Below, in pieces: positions 9,272-19,895 of a DNA stretch of 64,000 bases; position 1 is the stretch's first letter; each line of letters starts with the position of its first letter. The stretch is taken from NCBI RefSeq assembly GCF_030546745.1, contig NZ_JAUOPD010000014.1, positions 38,914 through 102,913 on the forward strand, read 5' to 3'. Made by a program: the position numbers and the translations under genes. This stretch comes from Thalassotalea sp. 1_MG-2023. Its GTDB lineage: Bacteria > Pseudomonadota > Gammaproteobacteria > Enterobacterales > Alteromonadaceae. The notes beneath the pieces were generated by a model. It saw only the letters and a list, made by a program, of their open reading frames with translations. It was not told the DNA's origin and ran no database searches.

Positions 9272-9634
9272 ATGATGAGCAAACATGAAAAATTAAATTA
9301 TGTTGAATTCCCCGCGAGTAATATTCAAGCGACAAAACGTTTCTTTAGCCAGGTTTTTGATTGGCAGTTCGTTGATTATGGGCCTGAATATACTTCTTTT
9401 TCTAATCAAGGCTTAGATGGCGGTTTTTATTTGTCTGAGCAACGAAATAATACCGATAACGGTGGCGCATTGTTGGTTTTTTATAGTAATAACATAAACC
9501 AAACTTTGGCTAAAGTTGTGGAAAATTCAGGTAAAATAAACAAGCCAATATTTGAATTTCCAGGCGGTTGTCGCTTTCACTTTATTGAGCCAAGTGGTAA
9601 TGAATTTGCCGTTTGGTCAGAAAGTCAAAACTAA
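9272..9634 (+). CDS. VOC (glyoxalase/bleomycin-resistance) family protein
   Basis: The 120-residue single-module VOC protein shows the typical start KLNYVEFPASNIQATKRFFSQVFDW and end FIEPSGNEFAVW. Candidate metal ligands are E at VEFP, H in CRFHFIEPSG and E in GNEFAVW. Members range from metal-dependent isomerases to binding proteins, so the substrate cannot be given. Two tandem ATG codons compete for the start, behind AGAAGGG. It is the last gene of the small-gene run before pheS. Confidence 0.8.
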   Translation: MMSKHEKLNYVEFPASNIQATKRFFSQVFDWQFVDYGPEYTSFSNQGLDGGFYLSEQRNNTDNGGALLVFYSNNINQTLAKVVENSGKINKPIFEFPGGCRFHFIEPSGNEFAVWSESQN

Positions 9635-10900
<1,266 letters not shown>

Positions 10901-10911
10901 GGCAATTCTTC

Positions 10912-13311
10912 ATGAAATTTAGTGAATCTTGGTTACGAGAGTGGGTAAACCCTGCAATATCTTCGGATGAATTGACCCACCAAATCACCATGGCAGGCTT
11001 AGAAGTTGATGGGGTAGAACCCGTTGCCGGTGAATTTTCAGGCGTCGTGATAGGGGAAGTGGTTGAATGTGGCCAACACCCAGATGCTGACAAACTTCAA
11101 GTAACAAGAATTAATGTAGGCAGCGCCAGTGAAGATGGCGAATTAATTGATATTGTTTGTGGTGCAAAAAACTGTCGATTAGGCTTAAAAGTTGCTGTCG
11201 CTATGGTTGGCGCTGTACTACCGGGTAATTTTAAAATTAAAAAAGCAAAACTACGTGGCCAGCCTTCATTTGGTATGCTTTGTAGTGAATCTGAGTTAGG
11301 CCTAGCAGAAGATAGTGATGGTATTCTCGAGTTGTCACAAGATGCCCCTATTGGTGAAAACATACGGGATTACTTAGATTTAAACGATGTTACTATTGAT
11401 GTTGATTTAACGGCAAACCGAGGCGATTGTCTAGGATTAAAAGGCTTAGCACGTGAAGTAGGTGTTTTAAATAGCTTAGCTGTTAACGAACCTGAAATTA
11501 ATAGTGTTCCTTCTACAATTGACGATAAACGGTCCATTACATTATCGGCTTCAGAAGCATGTCCAAGGTATCTTGGCCGAGTGATCAAAAATATTAATGT
11601 AGACGCCCAAACACCACTATGGATGGTAGAAAAACTTCGCCGTAGTGGTGTACGCTCAATCGACCCTGTGGTTGATATCACCAATTATGTTTTGCTTGAG
11701 CAAGGTCATCCTATGCATGCTTTTGATCTAGATGCTATTGAAGGGGGGATTGATGTACGCTATGCAAAGCCGAATGAAAAGTTAACCACGCTTGATGAAA
11801 ATGAAGTCAGCTTAAATGAACAAACATTAGTCATCGCTGATGATAATAAAGCATTAGCCATTGCTGGTATTTTTGGTGGTTTACATTCGGGTGTAACGAA
11901 TAAAACGAAAGATATTTTCTTAGAAAGTGCTTTTTTTGCCCCTTTAGCTATTCTAGGTAAAGCGCGCCAATATGGTTTACACACCGATGCATCACATCGT
12001 TATGAACGTGGTATTGATCCTGAATTACAGCACCAAGCCATGGAGCGCGCAACGAGCTTATTACTTGAGATTGTAGGCGGCGAAGCTGGTGCTGTTGTTG
12101 AAGCTGTAGCTTCAGAACATTTACCTAAGGTTAAGCAAATTGCGCTTCGACGTAGTAAACTAGATTCTCGTATTGGTCATCATATTCCTGATGAACAGGT
12201 TATCGAAATTTTAACGAGGTTAGGTTTTACTGTTACCTTTGCAGACAAAACGTGGCAAGTAAGTGTACCAACGTATCGTTTTGATATTTCGATTGAAGAA
12301 GACTTAACAGAAGAAGTTGCGCGTATTTTTGGTTATAACAATATTCCTAATACGTCACCAAAAGCAACATTAGCCATGTGTGATCGTAAAGAAGCACAAC
12401 TACCTATAAAACGTTTACGCCAAACATTAGTAACGCGAGGTTATCAAGAAGCGATAACCTATAGCTTTGTCGACCCTAAAATTCAACAGCTTATTCACCC
12501 AGAACAAGAAGTGATGACATTGCCGCATCCTATTTCATCTGAGATGTCGGTAATGCGTTTAAGCTTGTGGACGGGGTTATTACAATCGGTTGTATACAAC
12601 CAAAACCGTCAACAACAACGTATACGCTTATTTGAAACTGGCTTACGTTTTGTACCTGACGAAAGCGTTGAAAACGGTGTTCGTCAACAACAAATGATCG
12701 CTGGTGTAATATCTGGCAATCGCAATCAAGAACACTGGGATATGGAAAAGTCAGCTAGTGACTTTTACGATATCAAAGCTGACGTTGAATCGTTATTGGC
12801 AAGAACTGCAAATAGCCAAGCTTATACCTTTGAACGAGCTCAACACGATGCATTACACCCAGGACAAACCGCTGCTATTTTGAAAGATGGCGAGCTAATT
12901 GGTCACGTTGGCACCTTACACCCTGAATTAGAACGAAAATTAGGCTTGAATGGCCGCACATTAGTTTTTGAGCTTTTATTGAGTGAAATTTCAACACTGA
13001 ACATCCCGCTAGCTGGCGATATTTCTCGCTTTCCGGCAAATAGGCGTGACATTGCTGTCATCGTTGAAGAGAGTGTTGATGCAAAAAAAGTGTTACAACT
13101 CATTGAAAATGTTGGCGGAAATTATTTAGTTGATCTAAACTTGTTCGATGTATACAAAGGCAATGGAATAAATGATGGCTTTAAAAGCCTCGCTATTGCC
13201 ATGATACTACAAGATCATGAAAAGACTCTTGAAGAAAAAGATATCAATGATGTTGTAAATCGAGTGGTCGAAACGTTAAAAGATGAGCTAAATGCATCAC
13301 TGAGGGATTAA
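10912..13311 (+). CDS. pheT: Phenylalanine--tRNA ligase beta subunit
   Basis: The 799-residue beta subunit is of normal bacterial length. An N-terminal tRNA-binding (EMAP-like) domain lies around residues 40-150, followed by the B3/B4 editing region, the B5 domain and a C-terminal anticodon-binding domain (FDX-ACB, from about residue 700, [16 protein letters not shown]). It completes the alpha2-beta2 enzyme with pheS and is expected to edit misacylated Tyr-tRNA. ihfA starts three bases after its stop codon, so the three genes form one operon. Confidence 0.98.
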   Translation: MKFSESWLREWVNPAISSDELTHQITMAGLEVDGVEPVAGEFSGVVIGEVVECGQHPDADKLQVTRINVGSASEDGELIDIVCGAKNCRLGLKVAVAMVGAVLPGNFKIKKAKLRGQPSFGMLCSESELGLAEDSDGILELSQDAPIGENIRDYLDLNDVTIDVDLTANRGDCLGLKGLAREVGVLNSLAVNEPEINSVPSTIDDKRSITLSASEACPRYLGRVIKNINVDAQTPLWMVEKLRRSGVRSIDPVVDITNYVLLEQGHPMHAFDLDAIEGGIDVRYAKPNEKLTTLDENEVSLNEQTLVIADDNKALAIAGIFGGLHSGVTNKTKDIFLESAFFAPLAILGKARQYGLHTDASHRYERGIDPELQHQAMERATSLLLEIVGGEAGAVVEAVASEHLPKVKQIALRRSKLDSRIGHHIPDEQVIEILTRLGFTVTFADKTWQVSVPTYRFDISIEEDLTEEVARIFGYNNIPNTSPKATLAMCDRKEAQLPIKRLRQTLVTRGYQEAITYSFVDPKIQQLIHPEQEVMTLPHPISSEMSVMRLSLWTGLLQSVVYNQNRQQQRIRLFETGLRFVPDESVENGVRQQQMIAGVISGNRNQEHWDMEKSASDFYDIKADVESLLARTANSQAYTFERAQHDALHPGQTAAILKDGELIGHVGTLHPELERKLGLNGRTLVFELLLSEISTLNIPLAGDISRFPANRRDIAVIVEESVDAKKVLQLIENVGGNYLVDLNLFDVYKGNGINDGFKSLAIAMILQDHEKTLEEKDINDVVNRVVETLKDELNASLRD

Positions 13312-13314
13312 GCA

Positions 13315-13605
13315 ATGGCGCTAACCAAAGCAGAAGTCGCAGAACATTTATTTGAAAAAGTTGGTTTAAGTAAACGTGACGCAAAAGATATTGTCGAAAT
13401 ATTTTTTGAAGAAATTCGTGAAACACTAGAGGCTGGGCAACAAGTTAAATTGTCTGGCTTTGGTAATTTTGATCTTCGCGAAAAAAGTGAACGCCCAGGG
13501 CGTAATCCTAAAACGGGTGAAGATATTCCAATCTCAGCTCGTCGCGTTGTTACTTTTAGACCTGGGCAAAAGTTAAAAAGTCGTGTTGAAGACGGCAACG
13601 GCTAG
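13315..13605 (+). CDS. ihfA: Integration host factor alpha subunit
   Basis: This 96-residue nucleoid protein of the HU/IHF family begins [15 protein letters not shown]. It carries the DNA-binding arm signature [21 protein letters not shown] with the conserved proline that bends DNA. The KLSGFGNF segment and the pheT-ihfA order identify the alpha subunit rather than HU or IhfB. It would act as a heterodimer with IhfB, encoded elsewhere. Confidence 0.97.
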   Translation: MALTKAEVAEHLFEKVGLSKRDAKDIVEIFFEEIRETLEAGQQVKLSGFGNFDLREKSERPGRNPKTGEDIPISARRVVTFRPGQKLKSRVEDGNG

Positions 13606-13621
13606 CCTTAGTTTTTTATAT

Positions 13622-13647
13622 AAAAGGTTACTTCGGTAGCCTTTTAT
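13622..13647 (+). terminator. Terminator of the pheST-ihfA operon
   Basis: AAAAGGTTAC pairs with GTAGCCTTTT (one wobble) around a TTCG tetraloop. This is a stable intrinsic terminator 16 bases after ihfA. Confidence 0.85.
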
Positions 13648-13683
13648 GTAATGAATAGAAGATATTAATCTATCAGTACTCTG

Positions 13684-14109
13684 ATGACTGAGATTAAAAC
13701 ACAGCCTAATCAGCATGATGTGCATGAATTTTTATCAACTATTGATAACGAAGTGCGCAAAGAAGATGCTCATACCTTATTATCTATCTTCACAGAATTA
13801 ACAGGTTTCAAACCTGTAATGTGGGGCAGTGCTATTATTGGTTTTGGTCAATACCAATATCATAATAGTAAGGGCACTAACAAGTGGATGCTAACGGGCT
13901 TCTCACCAAGAAAGCAAAATCTTTCGTTGTATATCATGCAGGGCTTTGATCATTATCAAGATTATCTTAAAAATATTGGTAAGGTAAAAACCGCGAAATC
14001 ATGTTTATATATCAACAGACTAGATAAAGTAGACATGGAAGCGTTAACGATATTTCTACAAAAATCAATTATCGATATAAAGCAGAAGTATCCTGATCAT
14101 ACTGCCTAA
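13684..14109 (+). CDS. DUF1801-family protein
   Basis: The 141-residue cytoplasmic protein has the pattern of the DUF1801/YdhG family: PVMWGSAIIGFGQYQY near residue 60, GFSPRKQNLSLYIMQG near residue 80, and a helical C-terminus. The fold is known, but there is no firmly assigned reaction. It starts at ATG 36 bases after the ihfA terminator. Its 3' end overlaps the convergent next gene by four bases. Confidence 0.8.
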   Translation: MTEIKTQPNQHDVHEFLSTIDNEVRKEDAHTLLSIFTELTGFKPVMWGSAIIGFGQYQYHNSKGTNKWMLTGFSPRKQNLSLYIMQGFDHYQDYLKNIGKVKTAKSCLYINRLDKVDMEALTIFLQKSIIDIKQKYPDHTA

Positions 14110-14627
14110 TTTACCTCTATGCGTTTAAACATACGTTGATAAGCACAACTGCAGGTGTATAAGCATAATTTCAGTAAACTCATTACCAGTATTGCAATGA
14201 AGAAACCTGTACACAACGCTTCTATTGTTAATGGAATAGCTAAGCTAAACATTGTATAGGTTTGCTGGGCAATACTTTCATCAACGTTTGTAGTGAAAAA
14301 CCATAGTTGCTCTAAATAAGGCTGATTATGTAAGCTGGTAAATTGGAATGCTAAGTAGTCTCGACGATCGATTAATTCATTAACGATCATACCTGTTTTG
14401 TTAATAATGGTGTCGCTATTTGAAAGGTAATGTTCAGTAAGCTTAGATAAACTACCATTAAAATGCATGTCTGCTAAGGTTTGATATTGTGAAAGCTGCC
14501 ATTTAGCCTCCTCTAACCGAGCAGATAGTTGTTGAATATACTGCGTTAGAAAGGCAGGACATTGAATGCCAATAATAAACATTATGGTAAATAAACACCT
14601 ATCAATAAGCTGATGAATAAATGACAT
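14106..14627 (-). CDS. DUF2937-like membrane protein
   Basis: The 173-residue protein has a hydrophobic N-terminal helix, a long helical, probably periplasmic middle (AKWQLSQYQTLADMHFNG and following) and a C-terminal pair of hydrophobic helices (TMFSLAIPLTIEALCTGFFI and AILVMSLLKLCLYTC). This layout fits the DUF2937 family of gammaproteobacteria. No function is known. It diverges from the ABC exporter gene. Confidence 0.6.
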   Translation of the reverse strand: MSFIHQLIDRCLFTIMFIIGIQCPAFLTQYIQQLSARLEEAKWQLSQYQTLADMHFNGSLSKLTEHYLSNSDTIINKTGMIVNELIDRRDYLAFQFTSLHNQPYLEQLWFFTTNVDESIAQQTYTMFSLAIPLTIEALCTGFFIAILVMSLLKLCLYTCSCAYQRMFKRIEVN

Positions 14628-14798
14628 TATTACCCATTGTGTTTTGTAAACTTCGCTCCATAATACACCGATTGTTTCTTGGCTTAAAGGCCACGAGATC
14701 TTTAGCGAGTGTTTCGAATGGATTAAGTTAGTTATAGCAAGCCGTTGTTACCTTTAGGCGAACACATACGATTTTATTTACCCCTTAACGAGCACAAT

Positions 14799-16589
14799 AT
14801 GAGACGAATGCAACATAACGAGCAAGAACCTACTCATTTCAATTGGCGCATTGTTAAATCACTGATCCCGTATTTGCTTGAATTTAAAGTTAGAATTGGC
14901 ATTGCTCTGATGTGTTTAATAGCAACCAAAGTGGCCAGTGTATACTTACCGTTTATTCTCAAAGATATTGTTGATTCACTGGATTCTCATCTAGAAAATA
15001 AGTTGTTTATCGTTCCATTTGGCTTAGTGGCAGCATACGGTTTAGTACGCCTAACCATTGTGTTATTTGCAGAAATAAGAGATACATTATTTGGTCGAGT
15101 AACAGAGCGGGCAATTAGAAGGATAGGCTTACAAGTTTTTGAACATTTACATGCAATGGATTTAAACTTTCATCTTGAACGTCAAACAGGCGGTTTATCA
15201 AGAGATATTGATCGCGGCACCTCAGGTATTAGCTTTTTAATGCGTTTCATGGTGTTTAATGTATTGCCAACATTAATCGAAATTGCCATGGTTATTGGCA
15301 TATTGTTAGTTAATTATGGTCTATGGTTTGCGCTAATTACTTTGTTTTCAATTGTTATTTATATCGCATATTCAGTGTTTGCGACAGAGTGGCGAACGAA
15401 ATATGTCAGGGCAGCAAATAAAGCCGATTCTTCAAGTAATACTCGTGCGATTGATAGTTTATTAAATTATGAAACAGTTAAATATTTTACTAACGAGGCA
15501 TATGAAGCTAAGGCATACGATAAACAGTTAGCATTGTGGGAACAAGCAAAAATTAAAAATAGATTAACGTTATTTGCGCTTAATGGTGGCCAAGCGTTTA
15601 TTATTTCAATAGCGATGACAGCCATGCTGGGATTAGCTGCACATCAAGTAACATACGGTGAAATGACGTTAGGTGACTTTGTGCTTGTTAACGCATTTAT
15701 GATGCAATTATTCATTCCTTTAAACTTCTTAGGGTTTGTTTACCGAGAAATGAAAGGCTCGCTTGCAAATATCGAGCAAATGTTTGGCTTACTCAGTGCA
15801 AAACCCGCCGTTTCTGATCGTGAAGGTGCCGAAAATTTACACTTAAATCACGGGGAAATTGTTTTCGAAAACGTTGAGTTTTCGTATCATCAAGAAAGAC
15901 CAATTATCAAAAACTTTTCATTGAAAATACCTGCAGGAGCAAGAATTGCCATTGTAGGGGAAAGTGGCTCTGGAAAATCAACGTTAGTGAAGTTGTTATT
16001 TCGTTTTTATGATAGCCAACAAGGTAATATTTTTATTGATGGTCAAAACATTACACAAGTCACTCAGCAGTCAGTACGTGAAAATATAGGAATAGTGCCT
16101 CAAGATACTGTGCTATTTAACGATACTATCCGAGAAAATATTCGCTATGGAAATCCAACAGCAAGTGATCAACAGGTAACACGTGCAACTGAACTTGCCC
16201 ATTTAAGCCAATTTATAGATCAACTACCAAAAGGCTTTGAAACAACTGTAGGAGAGCGAGGGTTAAAATTGTCAGGCGGTGAAAAGCAACGGGTAGCCAT
16301 TGCTAGAACAATTTTAAAAAATCCTAAGATTATTGTCTTTGATGAAGCAACATCGTCACTCGACTCTCACTCAGAACGCGCTATATTAGCTGCATTAAAG
16401 GAGATATCTAGTGACCATACCAGCTTAGCGATTGCACATCGTTTGTCGACTATTATTGATGCTGACAACATCGTGGTAATGCATCAAGGTGAAATTATCG
16501 AACAAGGTACCCATCAAGAGCTACTGAATAATAAAGGTAGATATTATAATATGTGGCATTTACAAAAAAGTGATAGTAAAGATGGATAA
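14799..16589 (+). CDS. Atm1/HMT-type ABC exporter (fused permease and ATPase)
   Basis: About 596 residues form a half-transporter. Six transmembrane helices (roughly residues 30-310) precede an ABC ATPase with Walker A GESGSGKST, signature LSGGEKQR, Walker B IIVFDEATSSLD and switch AHRLST. Transmembrane segments resembling the ABCB7/Atm1/HMT1 class (NYETVKYFTNEAYEAKAYD) suggest export of glutathione- or thiol-linked metals or sulfur species. The substrate is inferred only from the family. The ATG of MRRMQHNEQ is preferred over a TTG eighteen codons earlier that has no ribosome-binding site. It overlaps the next gene by eight bases. Confidence 0.88.
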   Translation: MRRMQHNEQEPTHFNWRIVKSLIPYLLEFKVRIGIALMCLIATKVASVYLPFILKDIVDSLDSHLENKLFIVPFGLVAAYGLVRLTIVLFAEIRDTLFGRVTERAIRRIGLQVFEHLHAMDLNFHLERQTGGLSRDIDRGTSGISFLMRFMVFNVLPTLIEIAMVIGILLVNYGLWFALITLFSIVIYIAYSVFATEWRTKYVRAANKADSSSNTRAIDSLLNYETVKYFTNEAYEAKAYDKQLALWEQAKIKNRLTLFALNGGQAFIISIAMTAMLGLAAHQVTYGEMTLGDFVLVNAFMMQLFIPLNFLGFVYREMKGSLANIEQMFGLLSAKPAVSDREGAENLHLNHGEIVFENVEFSYHQERPIIKNFSLKIPAGARIAIVGESGSGKSTLVKLLFRFYDSQQGNIFIDGQNITQVTQQSVRENIGIVPQDTVLFNDTIRENIRYGNPTASDQQVTRATELAHLSQFIDQLPKGFETTVGERGLKLSGGEKQRVAIARTILKNPKIIVFDEATSSLDSHSERAILAALKEISSDHTSLAIAHRLSTIIDADNIVVMHQGEIIEQGTHQELLNNKGRYYNMWHLQKSDSKDG

Positions 16590-17154
16590 ATTAACTCCAG
16601 AAGAAGCCGTCAAAGTAACAAGACTGTGGCTTGAAAATATTGTTGTGGCATTAAATTTTTGTCCATTTGCCAAGAAAGAATTAATAAATGAAACTATTGA
16701 ATATTATGTTTGTGATTCCCGTCGTTTTACACCAGCACTTGAAGAATTTATTTTACAGGTAGAGAGATTGGTAAAATTTCCAGATATTGAAACAACCTTG
16801 GTGATTTTTAATCAAGGTTTTAATGATTTTGAAGACTACCTTGCTCTTGTTGATTACGCTAATGATTTATTAAGTGACTGTGGATACGAGGGCACTTTTC
16901 AAATAGCGACATTTCACCCAGATTATACATTTGAAGGTGAGGAACCATCACAAGCAAGCCATTATACTAACCGCTCTCCGTTACCTATACTACATATATT
17001 ACGAGAAGCTAGTATGGAAAAGGCTTTAAAAAGCTATAAACAACCTGAATTAATCCCTGAAGAAAATATCACGTTAGCAAATAATAAAGGTACTGAATAT
17101 TTCCAAACTGTTTTAGCTGATATTTTACAACAGGCGCACAATAACAATAAATAA
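16582..17154 (+). CDS. DUF1415-family protein
   Basis: The 190-residue soluble protein matches the DUF1415 family: a cysteine motif NFCPFAKKE near residue 27, then a FQIATFHPDYTFEGEEP segment and NRSPLPILHILREAS. The conserved Cys and HPDY residues suggest metal or redox chemistry, but no reaction is established. The start MDKLTPEEA overlaps the ABC exporter stop as ATGGATAA, which implies translational coupling with the exporter. Confidence 0.85.
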   Translation: MDKLTPEEAVKVTRLWLENIVVALNFCPFAKKELINETIEYYVCDSRRFTPALEEFILQVERLVKFPDIETTLVIFNQGFNDFEDYLALVDYANDLLSDCGYEGTFQIATFHPDYTFEGEEPSQASHYTNRSPLPILHILREASMEKALKSYKQPELIPEENITLANNKGTEYFQTVLADILQQAHNNNK

Positions 17155-17254
17155 TTTTTATAAACGGCGTTCAATTAGGTATAATTACACCTTTGTAGTT
17201 CACATCACTGTTAATAACATTTTGTGAAAAAGTGATGAGTAAATATAGGTTGGT

Positions 17255-18043
17255 ATGGAAGAGCGCTCGGTAATTAAAGTAGGTGGCGATTTAGAAAAAG
17301 CCGTCAAAGGTGAGTATTCAATTGATGTTAAAGCAGTATTAAATGAAGCGTGGGAAAATACTAAGCGTTCACGTACCGCTATTAACCTTGGTTTAATTTT
17401 TGTACTTATGCTTGGTGTGGTTGTTTCTTTACTGGTAAGTCAGTACTTTGGCGGTATTGAGGCCGTACTGAAAGATCAACAAGCGACAGCGTTATTAAAT
17501 ATCATCGTGACACTGGTGGTTTACCCATTTCTAGTGGGGGTTGAAATGATGGGGATTTTTCATGCTGTCGGCTTAAAAACGCATCCTAAATTAGTCTTTG
17601 GCTTTTTAAAGCGTGGAAGTTGGGTAGCAGTGAGCGCATTGTTTTGTTCAACGTTAGTCGCAATTGGTATGACACTTTACTATTTGCCGGGTATCTACCT
17701 AATGGTTGCTTTATCATTAGTATTACCCTTGGTTGTTGAGAAACGTATGTCGCCAATGAAAGCTATCGTACTTTCATTAAAAGCAACACGTCACCAATGG
17801 TTTAATATTTTTGCTTTATTTTTGATTTTATTTTTATTACTTATTGCGAGTTTTTTACCGATTGTTTTATTTGCTAATACTTCAGCTTCTTTACTTGGTG
17901 GGGTAATAACTATATTCGCACTGACCTATCTTGCCCCTCTGTTTTATAATGTTAAGGGGGTGTTATACCGTGAAATATTTGGTATGCAGTTGTCAGTCGC
18001 TAAAGGAGGGAATAACCCTCTTGATTCCACTTTCTCAGCTTAA
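17255..18043 (+). CDS. Conserved hypothetical multi-pass membrane protein
   Basis: The 262-residue protein has a soluble N-terminus of about 45 residues and then five or six hydrophobic helices, including LGLIFVLMLGVVVSLLVS and IFALFLILFLLLIASFLPIV. Its overall pattern (short cytoplasmic head, YLMVALSLVLPLVVEKRMSPMKA loop) resembles uncharacterised YciC-like or BPSS1780-like membrane families. No catalytic residue was recognised. It precedes the Bax-like gene by 22 bases, so the two are probably co-transcribed. Confidence 0.65.
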   Translation: MEERSVIKVGGDLEKAVKGEYSIDVKAVLNEAWENTKRSRTAINLGLIFVLMLGVVVSLLVSQYFGGIEAVLKDQQATALLNIIVTLVVYPFLVGVEMMGIFHAVGLKTHPKLVFGFLKRGSWVAVSALFCSTLVAIGMTLYYLPGIYLMVALSLVLPLVVEKRMSPMKAIVLSLKATRHQWFNIFALFLILFLLLIASFLPIVLFANTSASLLGGVITIFALTYLAPLFYNVKGVLYREIFGMQLSVAKGGNNPLDSTFSA

Positions 18044-18065
18044 TCGACAGGACGTTTAATCATTC

Positions 18066-18884
18066 ATGAGTTTTATAAAGCACTCAATACTTGGGCTATT
18101 TGGCCTTTTATGTTTATGGGCGGTAATTAAACCTTTACTTGAACAAGATAAATACAAAGTTGATGAAAAAATTCCAATTCCGAAACAACCTGATAAAGAG
18201 TTAACGGGTGAGCAACCGCTACATGATGTTGTATTACCGCGTTTTGCTGATTTTCGACACGTAAAACAAAAGAAAACGGCTTTTTTTGACTTTCTTAAAC
18301 CGGCAGTTGTTGCAGAAAATAACCGTTTAGCTGAGCTTCGAAAGTCGCTTTTAGCTTGGCAAGAGCAGTTGACCTATCAGCACGAAATACCTCACACACA
18401 TGCGCTAAAAGTAGAAGCATTAGCGTTAAAATATAAGCTGAATACGCGATTGTCTATTGCGGAAAAAGTAAGATTGTTAATAACTCGGGTAGATATTGTG
18501 CCCACGCCGTTAGTATTAGTTCAAGCAGCTAATGAATCTGCTTGGGGAACCTCTAGATTTGCGCGGATCGGGTTAAATTTCTTTGGCATTTGGTGCTATA
18601 AAAAAGGTTGTGGCATGGTACCTGGTAGCCGAGATGAAGGTTTAAAACACGAGGTTGCAGCATTTACCAGTGTTGAACAGGCGGTTGCGCATTATATGTT
18701 AAATATAAACACAAACGCGGCTTACAAAGTGCTACGGCAAATACGCAGTCAACTTCGAGAAAAAAACTTGCCGGTTGACTCATCATTATTGGTTACAGGC
18801 TTATTACCTTATTCAGAACGTGGCTCCGATTATATTTTAGAAATATCCGAAATGCTTAGACACAATAGAGTGTATATTCATTAA
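18066..18884 (+). CDS. Bax-family glucosaminidase-domain protein
   Basis: The 272-residue protein has an N-terminal signal anchor (residues 5-22) and a C-terminal glucosaminidase/lysozyme-like domain. The segment VQAANESAWGTSRFARIG carries the likely catalytic glutamate, and GLNFFGIWCYKKGCGMVPGSR is diagnostic of the Bax family. It should act on peptidoglycan in the periplasm. Substrate specificity within the family is not well established. Confidence 0.88.
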   Translation: MSFIKHSILGLFGLLCLWAVIKPLLEQDKYKVDEKIPIPKQPDKELTGEQPLHDVVLPRFADFRHVKQKKTAFFDFLKPAVVAENNRLAELRKSLLAWQEQLTYQHEIPHTHALKVEALALKYKLNTRLSIAEKVRLLITRVDIVPTPLVLVQAANESAWGTSRFARIGLNFFGIWCYKKGCGMVPGSRDEGLKHEVAAFTSVEQAVAHYMLNINTNAAYKVLRQIRSQLREKNLPVDSSLLVTGLLPYSERGSDYILEISEMLRHNRVYIH

Positions 18885-18895
18885 TACTTACCCAT

Positions 18896-18923
18896 AAAAA
18901 ACCATTGCTTAGCAATGGTTTTT
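18896..18923. terminator. Terminator after the Bax-like gene
   Basis: AAAAACCATTGC and GCAATGGTTTTT form a 12-13 bp perfect stem with a TTA loop, giving T-runs on both strands. Confidence 0.88.
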
Positions 18924-19208
18924 AACTTAAGGGGTCAGGTACAATTAATGAAAATAGAGCTTTGTCAATTAACAACTATTGATAGTTTTTTTTACAGTGT
19001 ATCTCCCCTTTTAATCTATAGGTATTAACAAAAAATAATCAGGAATTATATACCTCATCAATATACACTTGAAAAACAAGAACAACGAAGACGGCTTGAT
19101 TTGTTAGGAGTACCAAGCTCCCATTAGAAAAGAGCTTATCTACTTTTATGTTAAGATTGACATAGTGTATAAGCTGAATTCCTTCTGTATAAAAGAGAAT
19201 ATTAAACA
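18924..19208. other. Intergenic region with a GGGGTCAGGTAC motif
   Basis: Just after the terminator lies GGGGTCAGGTACAATTAATG. It resembles the ends of REP elements linked to TnpA-REP (RAYT) transposases in related marine bacteria, as far as I recall. No transposase frame is present. The rest is AT-rich and should carry the promoter of the downstream two-component operon. Confidence 0.35.
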
Positions 19209-19895
19209 ATGAACAGAGTAAAAATATTGATCATTGAAGATGATATAGAGCTTAATCACCAACTAACGGAATTAATACAGGCTAATGGCTTTTTTGTAGA
19301 ACAATGTTTTGACGGAGAGTCAGGGTTAGTTAAAGCGAGTAGTCAACAATACCAATTAATTTTACTCGATATTATGTTGCCGGTACTAGATGGCTTGACC
19401 TTGCTTAAAATGTTACGAAAAACGACTCAAGTCCCTGTCATTATGGTAACAGCAAAAGGGGCAGAACAAGAACGCATAGAAGGATTTAGCCAAGGTGCAG
19501 ATGATTATGTGGCAAAACCATTTAATACCAGAGAATTAATTCTAAGGATTGAAGCCCTACTTAGACGAAGTGTCTCAAATACACCTACTGAAGATATTAA
19601 AACGTTATCTGAAGATAATTTAGCATTAGATGCGAGAACCTTATCGGTATCAATATATGAGCAAACTCTCGACTTTACTCCGATAGAGTTTAAGTTATTG
19701 TGGGAGCTATTTTTGCACAAAGGCCAAGTACTTAGTAAAGCCTATTTATATCAACAAGTGTTAAACCGCAGTATTGGGGAATACGATCGAAGTTTAGACA
19801 TGCACTTAAGCCGTGTGCGTAAAAAACTAAATACGGTAAATGGAACTGGAGGACGTTTAAAAACGAGTCATGGTAAAGGGTATAGCTTTGTATGA
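19209..19895 (+). CDS. OmpR-family response regulator
   Basis: The 228-residue regulator has a receiver domain (acidic pair IIEDDIE, phospho-aspartate in LILLDIMLP near D54, lysine in VAKPF) and a winged-helix output domain (from about residue 130; FTPIEFKLLWELFLHKGQVL). It is closest in style to RstA/CpxR-type regulators. Its stop overlaps the start of the kinase gene by four bases, so the pair is an operon. The TonB receptor downstream is a plausible target. Confidence 0.93.
   Translation: MNRVKILIIEDDIELNHQLTELIQANGFFVEQCFDGESGLVKASSQQYQLILLDIMLPVLDGLTLLKMLRKTTQVPVIMVTAKGAEQERIEGFSQGADDYVAKPFNTRELILRIEALLRRSVSNTPTEDIKTLSEDNLALDARTLSVSIYEQTLDFTPIEFKLLWELFLHKGQVLSKAYLYQQVLNRSIGEYDRSLDMHLSRVRKKLNTVNGTGGRLKTSHGKGYSFV

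Noticed and set aside
18924..19208. Insertion sequence or transposase remnant
   Set aside because: Only a short motif is present. There are no inverted-repeat ends, target duplication or transposase fragment, so no mobile element is annotated.
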